A model generated the notes under the pieces. That model ran no database searches, was not told where the DNA came from, and was given only the letters and a program-made list of their open reading frames with translations. Source: Verpa conica (taxonomy: Eukaryota; Ascomycota; Pezizomycetes; Pezizales; Morchellaceae). From it: a DNA stretch of 64,000 nt. Position numbers and translations under genes: made by a program. The stretch is taken from assembly GCA_033030425.1 (NCBI GenBank), contig JAUFSD010000001.1, positions 2,914,001-2,978,000 on the forward strand, in the 5' to 3' direction. Positions 11,773 to 24,900 of this stretch are shown one piece after another; positions within the stretch are counted from its first letter, which is position 1; each line of letters begins with the position of its first letter.

Positions 11773-12858
11773 ATGTCTCTTATCGGTAGGCTTTATACAG
11801 CAAAAACAACTAAAATACCCTCGCTCCCCGCCTCAACAGACTTCACCTCGAAGACTATTCTCATAACTGGCGCCAACACTGGCCTTGGCTTCGAATGTGC
11901 CCGTCAATTCCTACAAGCGAAAACAGGCCGTCTGATTCTCCCAGTCCGAACCATTTCAAAGGGTGAAGAAGCCCGGAAACAACTCCTCAGTGACCCAATT
12001 GTTCACTCCAAGAACCCCAACGCTATTATCGATCTGTACCAGCTCGACATGGAGGACTTTGACTCTGTCATTGCCTTCACAGCCGCTCTAGAGCAAGCTG
12101 GTGTAGAACGAATCGATATCGCTATCATGAACGCTGGCGTCCGAAAGTCCCAGAAAACACTTTCGAAAGCTGGTCATGAGGTAACATTACAAGTGAACCA
12201 CCTCTCAACCTCTCTTCTCACACTCCTGCTACTCCCATATCTACGCAACGCATCTGCGCTGCCTGGCTCGCCTCCTGCAAGATTGACTATTGTTTCTTCT
12301 GGCTTGCATCTCAGAGCCTCATTGTCCAATGAACAGCGCGAGCCGAATATACTCACAGCGCTTGATGAGCGGGATGAGAGGAACTATAATGCCGGTGAAT
12401 ACTACAATGTTTCCAAGTTCCTTAACGTAGCCTGGGCTCGCGAGCTTGCGCAACAAGTAGCCGCCGATAAGGTTATCATCAATACAGTAAACCCAGGGCT
12501 TGTACCTTCAAGCAGCCTAGGACGAGAAGCCAATCCTACTCTTGTAGCAGTTTTTAGGGTCGTTATTTCAGTCATATCACGGACTGCAGAAGAAGGAGCA
12601 AGAACATATGGGCATGCTACAGAAATCTTAGGAGAGGAATCCCACGGGCAGTTTATTAGCAACTGTGCAATCACGGAGTAAGGATCCCCAGCTCTTCAAC
12701 AGATGCAGGTTATAGAACTGATAATGTGTAGTGTGGCAGCAATCCTTCATGGTACAGAGGGCGCAAAGCTCCAGAAGAGGCTTTGGGATGAAACTGTAGA
12801 TGTTTTGAGAAAAACGACCCCGCAACTAGAGACAATACTGAGGTCGATAAACGCTTGA
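11773..12858 (+). CDS. Short-chain dehydrogenase/reductase
   Basis: NAD(P)-dependent oxidoreductase of the SDR family, resembling fungal retinol-dehydrogenase/WW-oxidoreductase-like members; substrate unknown. The Rossmann motif TGANTGLG is at residues 32-39, the NAG motif (IMNAGV) near 122, the catalytic serine in IVSSGLHL, and the Y-x3-K pair as Tyr211 and Lys215 in YNVSK. The first exon is 11773-12677. Reading straight on gives a stop at once, but a GTAAGG donor at 12678 with a CTGAT branch and a TAG acceptor at 12731 joins to 12732-12858 and restores the usual SDR tail (GAKLQKRLWDETVDVL), giving 343 residues. There is no signal peptide or membrane segment. A paralogue begins at 63778 with the same QAKTGRLILPVR block. 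Confidence 0.88.
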
Positions 12859-14589
12859 TACATTTCTATTAGAGATCTTTAGGAGAAAACAGGTACTACT
12901 AGACTTTTCTTCAATTTTTATTTCTACTTTACTTCTTACCCCAAACTAGGCTTGAATCTTAAACCTGCCAGCGCCTGGGGATAAGTATATATAACCAATT
13001 TACCAATTTTCCTTATCCGCTATAGTTCACATTTCCTATTAGCAGTAAATTACCCCATTAAACCTCTCTCCCCCTTATATGTACTAGCGTACTGAAAGTA
13101 GTTCTTTTTGCAATTTTATCCCACCCTTTGACTCCCAGGTATAAGTAAGAGTCGGTTTGTTTTAGTACTACATATATATATAATAACTTGATTACTTGAT
13201 TAAGTAAGATACAAATATCCCAAATAACGCTTCTAACCCTCCCCCCAAATAGAGGACTAACTTTATACCTATTACTTAAGTTACTTACTCAAGAGTCTTC
13301 TTAGCATTACCCGTAAGCTGAGTGATTGTATACGGTACTATAGCTAACACATACAGTCATTCGAAATATTAATTTAATGGGATTCAATCTACCCATTACT
13401 TACACGTACAGTTATAGTTGTGGTAAAATAGTGAGTGACGAGGGCAGACTGTAGGCTTAAGAGGACTCACTCCAGCAAGTGGTCCAATGGCCTCTATATA
13501 TATGTGCTCCTACAAACCTACCTGTACCAGCGCTATACCTATTTTGTGCCAATAACAACGATAGTAGCATCATTAGATATCATACGAGTGATAATATATG
13601 ATTTGTTGCTATAACCCTTATTATAACAAGGATTGCTATAAGTCCTATATTTCTTGTTCCTCCTAATGAATTTCATGCAACCCATCTTTCTGAAACTAAT
13701 ACATGCTACGCGCATTTACGCATTGAAACTAAAGTGAGAATCCTTCTCTCTCCTTCCTCACTTACTTTCCTTTAATCCAGACTCCCGCACTTCCCTATAC
13801 TATGTTACATTAGTTTTTAATAACCCTAAATTTTCTACTACTATTATCCGTACACTATATTATTTGCCCCACGAAATGCAGATATCTAGCTAGGCTTTTA
13901 TAATGTGTATACTTAATAAATTAGAGAAAAAAGATAACCTAAGCTCTTATAGCATTATTCACATGTTATCACTCGCTAGTCTACGAGATTTATCCGAGGT
14001 TACAGGGGCGTAGGGATATATTATTATTTTCTCTTCCTGTAACCATATCAATAGTACTTGTATCATATTATATCATTACTTTACATGCGACTCTTTCATG
14101 ATCTAGCCCCCAAGGCCCTTGGTAGTGAGGACTATCATAAAAGTTAGGAAATTGAATATGTAGAGCCCTTGATAGTATTCACATGCCTTACAGGTCCATA
14201 GTCACTGTGTTACTCAGTTATACATAAAATTACTACTAAAGACGACCGAGAATCATGGGATGCGCGCAGGCTAGCACTTCACGTGCGCCAAGCCGGCAGA
14301 TCCCGCCGTGACAAAGCATCTTGCCTCGGTCCTACAAACCGCCTCCTGGTTCCTTCGTCCGCCGCCACGTCGAGTATCTACACTTATTTTGCTTCACCAA
14401 ACATCACTTTGTTTAGACGTCACAACACAAATCTCTTTCGATACATACCGCTGTCCTTGTCCATAAAATACAGTAATTCATATATAACCGCTAGAATCTG
14501 CTGTCGCGTTCAGAGTTCTCGAGAGCCCCTTTCGCTTCACTACTAGCTACATACAGCTCCAATTCTAGCAACAAGTATTCAACCTTGAA
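12859..14589. other. Intergenic AT-rich stretch
   Basis: No gene is visible between the SDR stop and the Lon protease start. The sequence is AT-rich with many stops; the last ~300 bases become more GC-rich and pyrimidine-rich (from about 14260), fitting the promoter and leader of the Lon gene. A short frame at 14283-14546 has no features of a protein. Confidence 0.5.
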
Positions 14590-17500
14590 ATGAGTGAATT
14601 CAAATCGCAAACTCTTCCTCTTATTCCTCTCCCATATTCTACAGTTCTACTTCCTGGAGTTATACGTTGGTCTAATCCTTCCTTTTTTTTTCTTTTTGCT
14701 CGGGCTCCTAGGCACTCAGCTGACACAAAATCCAGTTCGCATATTCATATCAGATCGCAAAGATATTACCGCTATATTATCAACACTTTCAGCTGGCAAT
14801 CCCACCCCTACTATTGACGCTACGAATCTTGCCATAGGATGTATCCCGCTCAAACCACCAACCCCAGTGTCACCACCGATCGCAAAAGACGACGAAGATA
14901 AGAAACGTATCATCCAAGAAGAAGGAGATGAGGTTGAAGAAGCCCAGATCGCATTTCTCAACATCGATCCCTCTTCTGCCACTCCCGAAGAACTTTTCTC
15001 TCATGGGACCGTAGCAAGGATTATTGGCCTTGAAGGTCATTCAGACATCAATTCGTTTGGGAGCCCGGTTGGTGGTCAACAAAGCGGCATGGCGATCGTA
15101 GTTGAGGGGATCTCCCGGTTCCGGGTAAAACAATACCGACAACGCACACCGTTCATTGAAGCCGACGTGGAACACTTTAGTGATGAACCAGTTCAAGTGT
15201 CCGACACTAAAACACATTCATATTTTACGCAGCTCAAGGCGCTTTCCCGGGAATTGGTTGCATTGCTGCGCATGAGCTCATCCCGGGGCGCTGGACTGCC
15301 TCCACTAGTTGCCAGGAGATTGGAAATATTGATTGCCAGAAAGGATGTTAATGATGCTGGATCCTTGGCAGACTTTATGATCTCGGCCGTTGAAACTAGG
15401 CTATTCGAACGTTTGGATATTCTTGCGGCGGTAGAGGTTCCGGAAAGACTAGAGAAGGGGGTGGTCATACTTACCAGACAGGTGAATAAGATCAAATCGA
15501 TAATTCAGCACAGTAATAAACTTGGACCTGCTCTTCCGCCACTTATAGTTATGGATAATAGGAGGTCGCCTTCATACCCACCTAACCAAGGAGGTTTCGG
15601 AGCCAAGAGTGGTAGAAGAGCTTCTTTTGGGGGAGACGATGACGATGGAGAGAATGAGGAATACGATGAGCTGGTGAAGAGAATTGAATATGCAAAATTA
15701 AGCCCCGAAGCTTTGAAGGTTGCCAGGAGAGAACTCCAACGTTTGAAAAGGATGAACCCCGTCCAAGCGGAGTATGGTATTTGTAGAACTTATTTGGAAA
15801 CTTTGACCGAGGTAAGCAAATTTTCAGTTTTAAACGTGATCAATATGTACGATGTCAATTATCGAGTCTACGATGGCTGGTCTTAAAAACCGAAATTGAA
15901 AAAGGGATAAGTCGCTGGCTTGCCGACCTGGAGGTCATGCACCTTCATCCCTCATCATTTCTGGTATTTGGTCCTACAGTTACTCAGACTGGTTAGAGTT
16001 ACTATCACGAGCATTGCTAGTGGCTCGCAAAACCCTAAATTGGTCTATTGAGTAGGGGCATTCTAGCATCTTGCCAAAGAATGATACCACCTTTAGACTT
16101 GTTTTTACAGTCACATTTTTGGTGTTCCCTAAGAATATAACTGAGGATACTGCCAAAAGAAGCCGGAGATCTCGTTTCGAAGCAAGCTAAACTAGATATT
16201 GTCACTTCATGGATATTTTTTTTATTATAACTCAAGGTGTTTCTTCTAGTGCTAATTGGTATCGTCTTCAAAATTATATAGATTCCTTGGACAATAACTA
16301 CATCTGACCAACTAGATGCTACGACTCTTGCCAAAGCTCGGAAGCAACTTGACGATGACCATTACGGTCTCGAAAAGATTAAGAAACGTCTCCTCGAATA
16401 CCTTGCCGTCCTTCGTCTTAAACGCCAAGTAAATGAGGCCGCCGATAAAGCCCATGCAGAAACTGATGCTGCTGAAGAAGAAGTAGGGAAGCAGGCCCTT
16501 AAAGCCAAAGCACTGGGCTTAAAGAGCTCACCCAAGCCTATAGAAGATGCTAAGCCTGTGGAAGATGCTAAGTCTGTGGAAGGTGCTAAGCCGGAGGAGC
16601 CGCCTAAGCCCAGAAGGAGACCGTTGGTTGACAAATCTCCTATTCTCTTACTCGCGGGTCCACCGGGAACTGGAAAAACGAGCCTGGCAAAGAGCGTGGC
16701 AACTGCGCTCGGAAGAAAGTTCCATAGGATCAGTTTAGGAGGTGTCAGGGATGAGGCAGAAATTAGAGGTCATCGGAGGACTTATGTTGCTGCTATGCCA
16801 GGGTTAATTGTCAATGCGTTGAAGAAGGTTGGCGTTGCGAATCCGGTTATTCTTTTGGGTGAGTAGTTTACCTTCCTTTTAGTGTAACGTCGATATAGGC
16901 GTTCGGGATATTTTTGATCCCGAGCGTATGGTAGTATCGGGCTCTCCCCTTGGAGATCCGGTTAAGCTGAACTTGTTAATGATTTGGATCGTAAAGATGA
17001 AATCGATAAACTCGGAGGTGCCAATCATCACGGCGATCCGAGTGCGGCAATGCTAGAAGTATTAGATCCGGAACAAAACTGGAGTTTTACTGATCACTAT
17101 ATCAACATCCCTATCGATTTATCTAAAGTGGTACGTTTCCCGTTTTTTCCGCTCCTTGGTACAGGCATCTCTTCCATCTCTTTTACCCCGCTTTTCCGAT
17201 CCGATCATGCCTAGAGGCCTTGTGTCTCCTTGCAACGTTCTGGGTCTAGGAAGATTACGTGTGCTCGGTTGCACGTGTTTTAAAGGGTTGTTTACATGCG
17301 GCGGATGCTTGATCTCTGTTTCCGCTTAATTTTCCGCACGCGAGCCGGGGAAAACAATTTGGATGGGAGGCGGAGAATATTTTGTCTACCGCTCACTTCT
17401 CCGAGCCTCCCCTGGATTGCGTGCATATGGCTAGGATAATAATACCGGACTAGAGCGCGGGGGGCCATTTTCCCGTCAATTTATTTTTCATGCTGTGCCT

Positions 17501-18999
17501 AGCTGCAAGTGTTTGGGGGTGCAGGATAATATGCTAATTGGATAATACTATATCAGCTTTTTATTGCTACAGCAAATTCGCTCGACACAATACCGGCACC
17601 CCTTCTGGACCGTATGGAATTAATCCAGCTCAGCGGATATACGTCCCTGGAAAAAATGCATATTGCATCACAATACCTAATTCCTAAACAATTACAATCA
17701 AATGGCCTGAGTGAAGGCCAGGTTGAATTACCAAATGATGTCCTCTCAAAAATAATAACGTCGTACACTAGGGAATCTGGGGTTAGAAATCTCGAGAGGG
17801 AGATAGGGAGCGTATGCCGTGCTAAAGCAGTTCAGTACGCTGAGGCTAAAGATGCTGGTCAAGATGATTCGTACAACCCAAAAGTCGAGCTCACAGAGCT
17901 GGAGGAGATTCTTGGGATTGAGAAATATTATTCTGAACTTGCTGAGCGGAGTAACAAGCCTGGAATCGTTACAGGATTGGTAGCCTATAGTATTGGTGGC
18001 ATTGGCTCAATCTTGTTCATCGAAGCTGAGCATATGCCTGGTAATGGAAGGCTGCAGCTAACAGGGAAGTTGGGCGATGTAATCAAAGGTTCGTCTGATG
18101 TTTTATCTATGTGTTTAACGCTTTATTAAGGTTTTATGTCGCTGATCTTGCTTTGCAGAAAGCGTCGAAGTTGCTCTGACCTGGGTGAAAGCGCATGCCT
18201 ATGTGCTTGGCCTCACCCATCACCCAGATGAAGATCTGATGAAGAACAAAAATGTGCACGTGCATTGTCCCGCCGGCGCAGTGCCAAAGGTTGGCTCGCC
18301 TCGCTTGCGATTGTTGACGCGCAGCTTATCGACTCCCATTTGGCTTGGGAGCAGTATCAGCTGACTTTTAATTTCACTTCAGGATGGCCCGAGCGCAGGG
18401 GTCGCATTTACGATCGCCATGATATCCATGTTTTCTGGTCGACGAGTTTCCCCCACGTTAGCTATGACTGGAGAGGTGTCTCTACGGGGGAGAGTCACCG
18501 CAGTTGGTGAGTGAGATCTTGGTGTTCTATGGACCTTTTCTTTATTCCACCTTATCTACGACCTCAGAATGCTCAAGCTTATTGACTGACCGCTATGTTC
18601 CTAACTATAGGTGGCATCAAGGAGAAACTGATCGGTGCGCTAAGTGCCGGTGTGAAGACGGTACTTCTGCCTGCGCATAATAGGAAGGAAGTACGTGAGC
18701 TCCCTGAGGAAGTCAAGAGTGGGTTGGAGATAATTTACATCCGGTAAGCCAGTCGCAATAATTTAAACCCCTTTCTCTACAATCTGCAATTTTGCAGGCG
18801 ACAACCGAGCCTACTTGCTGATGTTGATGTGTTGTATAGGAGCTTATGGGAGGCGCTAAAATATGGTATGTGTTGAATCCATCCTTCCTTCCGCCACGAG
18901 TTTCTGATCTTGTTACTGACTTGGCTCGATTCGATCTCAGTCTGGCCTGAGTGGAGTGTCGGAGAAGACAACATGGCCTCGGTTGAAAGTAGATTGTGA
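14590..18999 (+). CDS. Peroxisomal Lon protease homologue (Lon2 type)
   Basis: ATP-dependent serine protease of the peroxisomal matrix that removes damaged or unassembled proteins. Ten exons: 14590-14665, 14736-15811, 16282-16858, 16997-17130, 17557-18088, 18159-18289, 18383-18506, 18611-18743, 18840-18865, 18941-18999; 955 residues. The N-terminal substrate domain begins [16 protein letters not shown]. Walker A is GPPGTGKT at 510-517, Walker B is PVILLDEID, assembled across an intron. The protease domain carries the Ser846 (KDGPSAG) and Lys889 (GGIKEK) dyad. The protein ends in SRL, a type 1 peroxisomal targeting signal, which separates it from mitochondrial Pim1. A low-complexity repeat of PVEDAK-like units precedes Walker A. 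Introns 2 and 4 (470 and 426 bases) are unusually long. An in-frame alternative acceptor at 18797 would lengthen the 26-base ninth exon by 14 residues; the shorter form fits the family better. Confidence 0.93.
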
Positions 19000-21900
19000 T
19001 AATGACAATCATCTAGCTGGTTGTGTATACTTAGTTTATGCGGCGTAAATTTTTTTTTTGAATTGATGATTGCAATTGGGGCCCTAATTGCAAATTTATT
19101 TTTATTTTTTCTTTTGATATTGTCCAATTCGCACACCCACAGTGATCACCACTCTGCGCTGCACAAGCTATTTTACCCGATATCAGTTACAGGTCTTGTT
19201 TACCTATATCAATTCTTTTGCTTCGAGGTCTTTTTACACCGATCTTTCTCGCCCTATCTGATCTACCTCGCACGTTAGCGAGAACAATTTTCACCCCCTC
19301 TCATAATACCTTCCTGACGCATCTATGTAACGTGTCTATACGGAAAATTCCTTGGCCACGTTTTGTTCCCGCCAGAATAATGGGGTTTCCCTCGACTCCT
19401 TGTACCCAGTATCAACTTGTGTTATCAAGGTCTAGCCTGCGTGCGTGAAATCACTTATGTACAAGTGTACAGGAGGTGAGAAAGACTTGGAGCAATCATA
19501 GGCCATGACAATCGGTCACACAAATTAAGGTGTGGCCACGATAGACCTTGCCGGTAACCTGGCCTTTTCCAACTTTTGCACGCTTGACCAAAATTTCATG
19601 ATTGCCAGCAACACGTTTTCTTCCTTGATCCCGTCCGTCCGCCTTACGGCGCAGAAATATGATTTTGTTCTCTGGCTGCACATACGTAAATATTATCATG
19701 GCGAAAGCAAGGTGAGAAATGGGTCCGGGGGGTTCGACGGTCAACTGCGAAGCAACAGACTCGGTGGCCACCTCACGGACAAAGAAGGGGTTTAAAAGTA
19801 ATTCGAGCCGAGTACTCTGCAGTAATCGATTGCGAAAAGGAAGATCTTCGCACTTATTTGCAGCGGCACAAGCTTGGGTCTGTTTCAGTCGTCCCTCAAT
19901 TTGTGAGTGATTTTTCATGAAATTTTTCATAGGGGCGGAAATAATACAACGCAGAGACAGTAACACACCGGGGATTCTCTCAAGATCTTTCCCCGTGATC
20001 AGAGAGAAGGCCCCCGCTTTGTCTCTCCGTTTTTTGTTTCAGCAGCAAACATTATTCTCCTAGGAGCAATAATGGGCAAAGGGTATTTTATTTTTTAAGT
20101 TGACAGCAGGCTAGATCCTAGGCTGTATGCCGCCAACTTCCGGGCCGCCTTGTGATCTTCAAGTCTCCGAGCGGCGGAGTTCCGGAGTATGAGTGGAAAT
20201 TTGAGACCCCCCGGGGGGCCCATTTTCCGTGAGAACTGGGTGAAAATTGATTGATTGCTAAAGCATTCCCTTCTTCTTTGTGTATTGGATGGCTTCCTTT
20301 TGCTGATGACGATACGTTTTTTGGTGTGATGGAATTTTCTTTTTTCGCGGATCAGGAGAGGAGACCTGCTTCTTCCCGCCGGGCAGGGGGGGTATGTATG
20401 TCCGAGTTTGTATGTGCAGTACGTATGGGATTCTCCGCCACCACGGCCCACCATATCACTCTGGAAGTTCGATCTCGGATCGTGTGCTAGTGATAATGTA
20501 AGACATCTGTGGGTACGTGCAATAACATCAATTAAAGATTGGACTGATATGTTGAGATGAAACCTATGAGTGGGCAGCTAGCCGGTGACACGGGGGGGGG
20601 GGGGTGGACAACGGCGTGCTTGGAATACTGGGCCTCGTGCGAATAAATATGTCTGAAGGCTGTATCATTTGCTCAGCAAACACCAAGAAGCAAGGGGACC
20701 GTAAAACGCCGGCCCCTAATTCAGGTCCCAATTGGATGGACTGTTCCCATAAGGGTCCTAACTCAGGATATACTGGGTGATACCTACATAGCAAATTCTC
20801 GTAAATTGTAATGTTTTTCTAGAGAATTACGAAGGGGGAAAAGAACAAAGGAAACGAGCACATATATTGGCCATTACTATCTATACACTTACAGTGGTAC
20901 TGGTAGCGATAAATTCCCAGGACCCAGTTTTTCTGTCCGCTTGGCCATGAGACGGGGGCATGGGGACTACATGTATGCTTGGGCACACAAGGCTTAGAAA
21001 GTGGGCTGCAATGAACGAATAGATCGGGGAGGAGGCCGCGGAGAAATTTTCTTCAAGAGAAGGAAACCTTTGCAAGGTAAGCGGCCTAGGAACAAAACCC
21101 CCAAGTGGGGTGGGGTCTAGACGAAAGGCGTTTTTTGGTGGCCATCAACTGCTATCTCTGCTTACTTTCCTTTTTTCTTTTCTTTTCTTTCTTCCTTTCT
21201 TTGCTTTCCACTACTCGGGCTGATCATACCACTCTTTTCCTTTCCCCACACATGTCGCAATTAATGGATGCTGGGACGGGAACGGTTTCGGGTATTGATT
21301 TGATGCGTAACCTCATTTTGTGCCTCCGAGATGTGCCCAAGTCCACAAAAGACACCTCCCCACTCTCTCGCGTACCAAGCGCTCTCCCCTATAGATGGGA
21401 AACGCTAGTTATTACCGTATTAGAGCAAAGTCTCGCTTGCTGACCGATAAATTCCTAGCTTGTTGTTGATTTCCGGCTATATCAAGCGAAGTTTGGTAGT
21501 GGGTTCGGAATAATTGGTGGTTCTGTTACTTGATTACTATGTGGTAAGGCAGTTCTAGTGCGGTCTAGGTTACGGGGGCCCCAATGTCCGAGTAACTTAC
21601 CAGCTCCGTTCAACCAGAATTTCATTCAACACCGTCCCCCTCTCTACTTAAGGGCCTATGATAAGCATGTGATATCCTTCCGTTCCTCTTCGCTGGGTTC
21701 CAGCCTAACCATGGACAAACTGCGGGGCAAAGATGCAGCGGTAGCAGACATATTGGGAGTTGTCGGCAGCGACCGACCGACACTCTCCCAGTCTAATGGT
21801 TATATCGGGCTCTAACTTATTGCTACGTACACCTAGTTGCCTAGCGAAGCCGGTAAGATTTGACTACTCTAGAAAGAGTGAGCGGGAGTTCCAAAGCTTG

Positions 21901-24900
21901 AAACTACCTATCCTTGCCCAACTGTGACCTACGACTTATAGGCGAACTGCTGTGTGCTACGCAAGGGGCCCCCCCGCTGCTCCACTCATCCTGCAATTTT
22001 GAACTCTTATGAGTGACACTCTTGGTCACGGAAGAATAGGTACAAGTACAATAAAAACAAATAAAATACTCCAGGAGCGGGTAAAAAACAAAAAAATATC
22101 CCTAGAGAGCCCCTTGCAGTTGGTTCGCAGTTGGTTCGCCTGCAAATAAAGGGTCCGTGGCACTTTTGATGGGATATCAGAACAAAATAATAGGTCCTGG
22201 TTCATAGCTTACACATCAAGTTTTGCTAGGTCATAGACGCGCGTATACCCTTCGCGTACTCGGATTATTGTTTTCCGAGACCGGGGAAATGATCGACTGT
22301 TAAGGCCCTTTTAGCGAGAGAGGGAGTCAGAAAATAAAGGCTTCGAGTTCCTGCATAAGTATGAGGGAGCGGAAAGCCCCTTGTCCTGGTAGGGTATTAA
22401 CTAATGTGTCGGAATGGAAATCTTCAGGTGAGACAGAACATTGCCATTCATTCACCCTAGGATTAACCTGACCCGGGTTCGGTACCGAAAGAGTTTCGGG
22501 GAGAGGGGTTCGGAGACGATAGGCTCGAGATTCCGACCCGAGAGCGGAGCATATCACAGGAAAAGGCATCTGCTTGGGCTCTACAGCTAGGGCGCTGTGT
22601 AAATAAGGTCTCGGGGTTTCCTGGTTCACCAGACTTCAGTAGAAAATTTTTCGTCCGCGTATCGGTCAAGGAACTGTGGGGAGGAAGAGATCGGATATAA
22701 TGATCGACGTTGATACTCATGTCGCTTGTATGGTTCATCCGTCCTCATCTCCTGCGGTGTACATATACACGAAACCCTCGATACATTAAGCCTGAACTTC
22801 GAGAGGACGGTAAACTGTTATGCGTTCCCATGTTTCACATGTCAAAAGTCTGTATAGTCTGTAAAGTATTTTTACATAAGCCTTTTTACAAACCATGCAG
22901 TTGAACCTCGGGTACCCTCATTAACTCCCCGAGGTTGTATTCCTTCCTTCCTTTACGACTCCGCCCGGAATCCCGGCCGGCCGTGGCAGCTGCACGGGAT
23001 CTGTATATGTCTCCCGAACGATTGAGGAAGGGGGAAGAAAATTGGGAGAGCCAATGGTCATCAAAGGATCGGCCGAATTGAATTAGAGGCAAGCTTTGCT
23101 TGACCACAGCCCGTTTTTGATGCTCTGCCGGTTGAGATCCAACAAATGATAAGGTGTGTCGTTACGAGTCACGACTTCTCAAGACACACCAACACCGGGA
23201 ATAAGTCCGTCCTGTTTCGGAATGTCAGATTCAGTCAGTCGCTGTATCGTAGGGCTGTAGGTTTGCCAATTCGTCACAACGACATCCCATCTCCCGCTGT
23301 TGCGTCTGTTTCCAATCGGGGACAGCCTGACTGGGGCTAGAGACCACAAATATCATAATCTCATACCGTGGGTGAGCAGTGACCCTTTTTCCACTGCGCT
23401 CAGGGATCACCCGACTGGCAACGGAGAATTCATTCGGTGGTAGCGATGGTTGACAAGAAAAAGCGATCGTCCATTCCGGCTGGCCAGTTTTGTTTGTTGG
23501 CTTAGTCCTGTTTCCTTTCCGGGGGCCTTCCTCATCACGAAGTGGGACTACTTGTAATCTCATAGTGTTTTCGGAGCCAGGCTACGGGGCAGCCACCGAC
23601 TAGGGGGGCGAGCTCAACAAAGTATTGGCCATATCCCAACCTTACTACCTATATTTGCCCTTGATTTCCTTTAGAGAGTCTATGAAAACAGTAGTTGAGT
23701 AACATCTAGCACCATGATAGGAAAGAAAATCACTGTTCACTCAAGCTGTGGTAGTGAGTACATCCTCACGTAGGTGGCGGTCCCGGGCGCCTGGCTCCGA
23801 AAACAATATGAGATTACGAGTACACTAACTAGACTGACCCTAATCCTATACTCCTCGCCGGCCAACTGTGTCCGCTAATCTCTCAACCCGTCGATCGTTG
23901 ATTTGTTTTGTTTTCTCTGCCTCCCTCCGGCTCCAATAGAGAAGGCTAGCTGTGTCATCCCACGCCGCCCGTTGCTACATTACTGCTGAATCTCGATCTG
24001 ATTTCCAAGAAGGTGTGCTTTTCAGCGCAAGAAGTATTTCTGTTTCGAGTACGTTTTTTGTTTTGTTTTGCACGATAACATCTTACATTACACCATAGCC
24101 AGCTTGATTAGGAGGGGGGGGGGAGTGTCACCAACGGTGTCAATGTTCTAGGTTCTAGGTGCTTGCTGTAGAGGGTAAACGGGTGTCAGGAAAGGGAATT
24201 AGTGCTACCGCTACCGCTGGGTTTTATTACGTTCCCTTCAAAGTGTGCACATTGTATCATAGAGAAGGGCAGAAGCCTGAACATTTTTGCGCACACACAC
24301 GCACACACACCACACACGGGGCAGTTCCGACACGCAAAACCTAGTACCTCCTACTGGCTGGGGGATTTGCGGGGGACCACGATAGGCCAGGTTTAGGGTG
24401 AAGTCAATTGAAGTGCAGCCGGGGGCAGCGTCGGTTGCCTGCACGAGTCTTGTCGCCAACGACCATCAACGAGACGACAGGAGCTAAGCTGCTTCCGATA
24501 TCAGAGTGAACAGAAGAGACAGAGCTTTGTTGAGAGGGAGAGAAGAACAGCAGATTGACTGATTGTGATGAGAACTCTTGCCTGCTGCTGGAGGTAAAAG
24601 AGACAAAGTGTATGTACCGGTACTCTTCATCCTATCCCATCCTGCCCTCTCCATCCTATCCCATCCTATCCCATCCTATCCCATCCTATCCCATCCTATC
24701 CCCATCCTATCCTCATCCTGCTTTCCGGTGCTTGCCTGTGATTATTGCCATCCTTTCCCTTATTGATTGCTGGACGTCAATTAATTGCAACTCGCTCGTT
24801 CGCTTTCGAATTCCGTTTCCCTGGTCCCATCATCACATCCTTTCCCATCTTTCGGCCCATCCATCCATCTTCTTCCCCCAGTCAATCCTTCTGCCCGACA

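Noticed and set aside
11773..12858. Secondary-metabolite gene cluster around the SDR
   Set aside because: No polyketide synthase, peptide synthetase, terpene cyclase, P450 or transporter nearby; neighbours are housekeeping genes.
14594..14735. Hydrophobic N-terminus reading through intron 1 of the Lon gene
   Set aside because: The Leu/Phe-rich stretch is the intron read in another frame; the spliced form from 14590 gives the conserved Lon start.
19496..19966. 156-residue minus frame in the gene-free region
   Set aside because: No conserved motif, no intron signals and biased composition; not supported as a gene.
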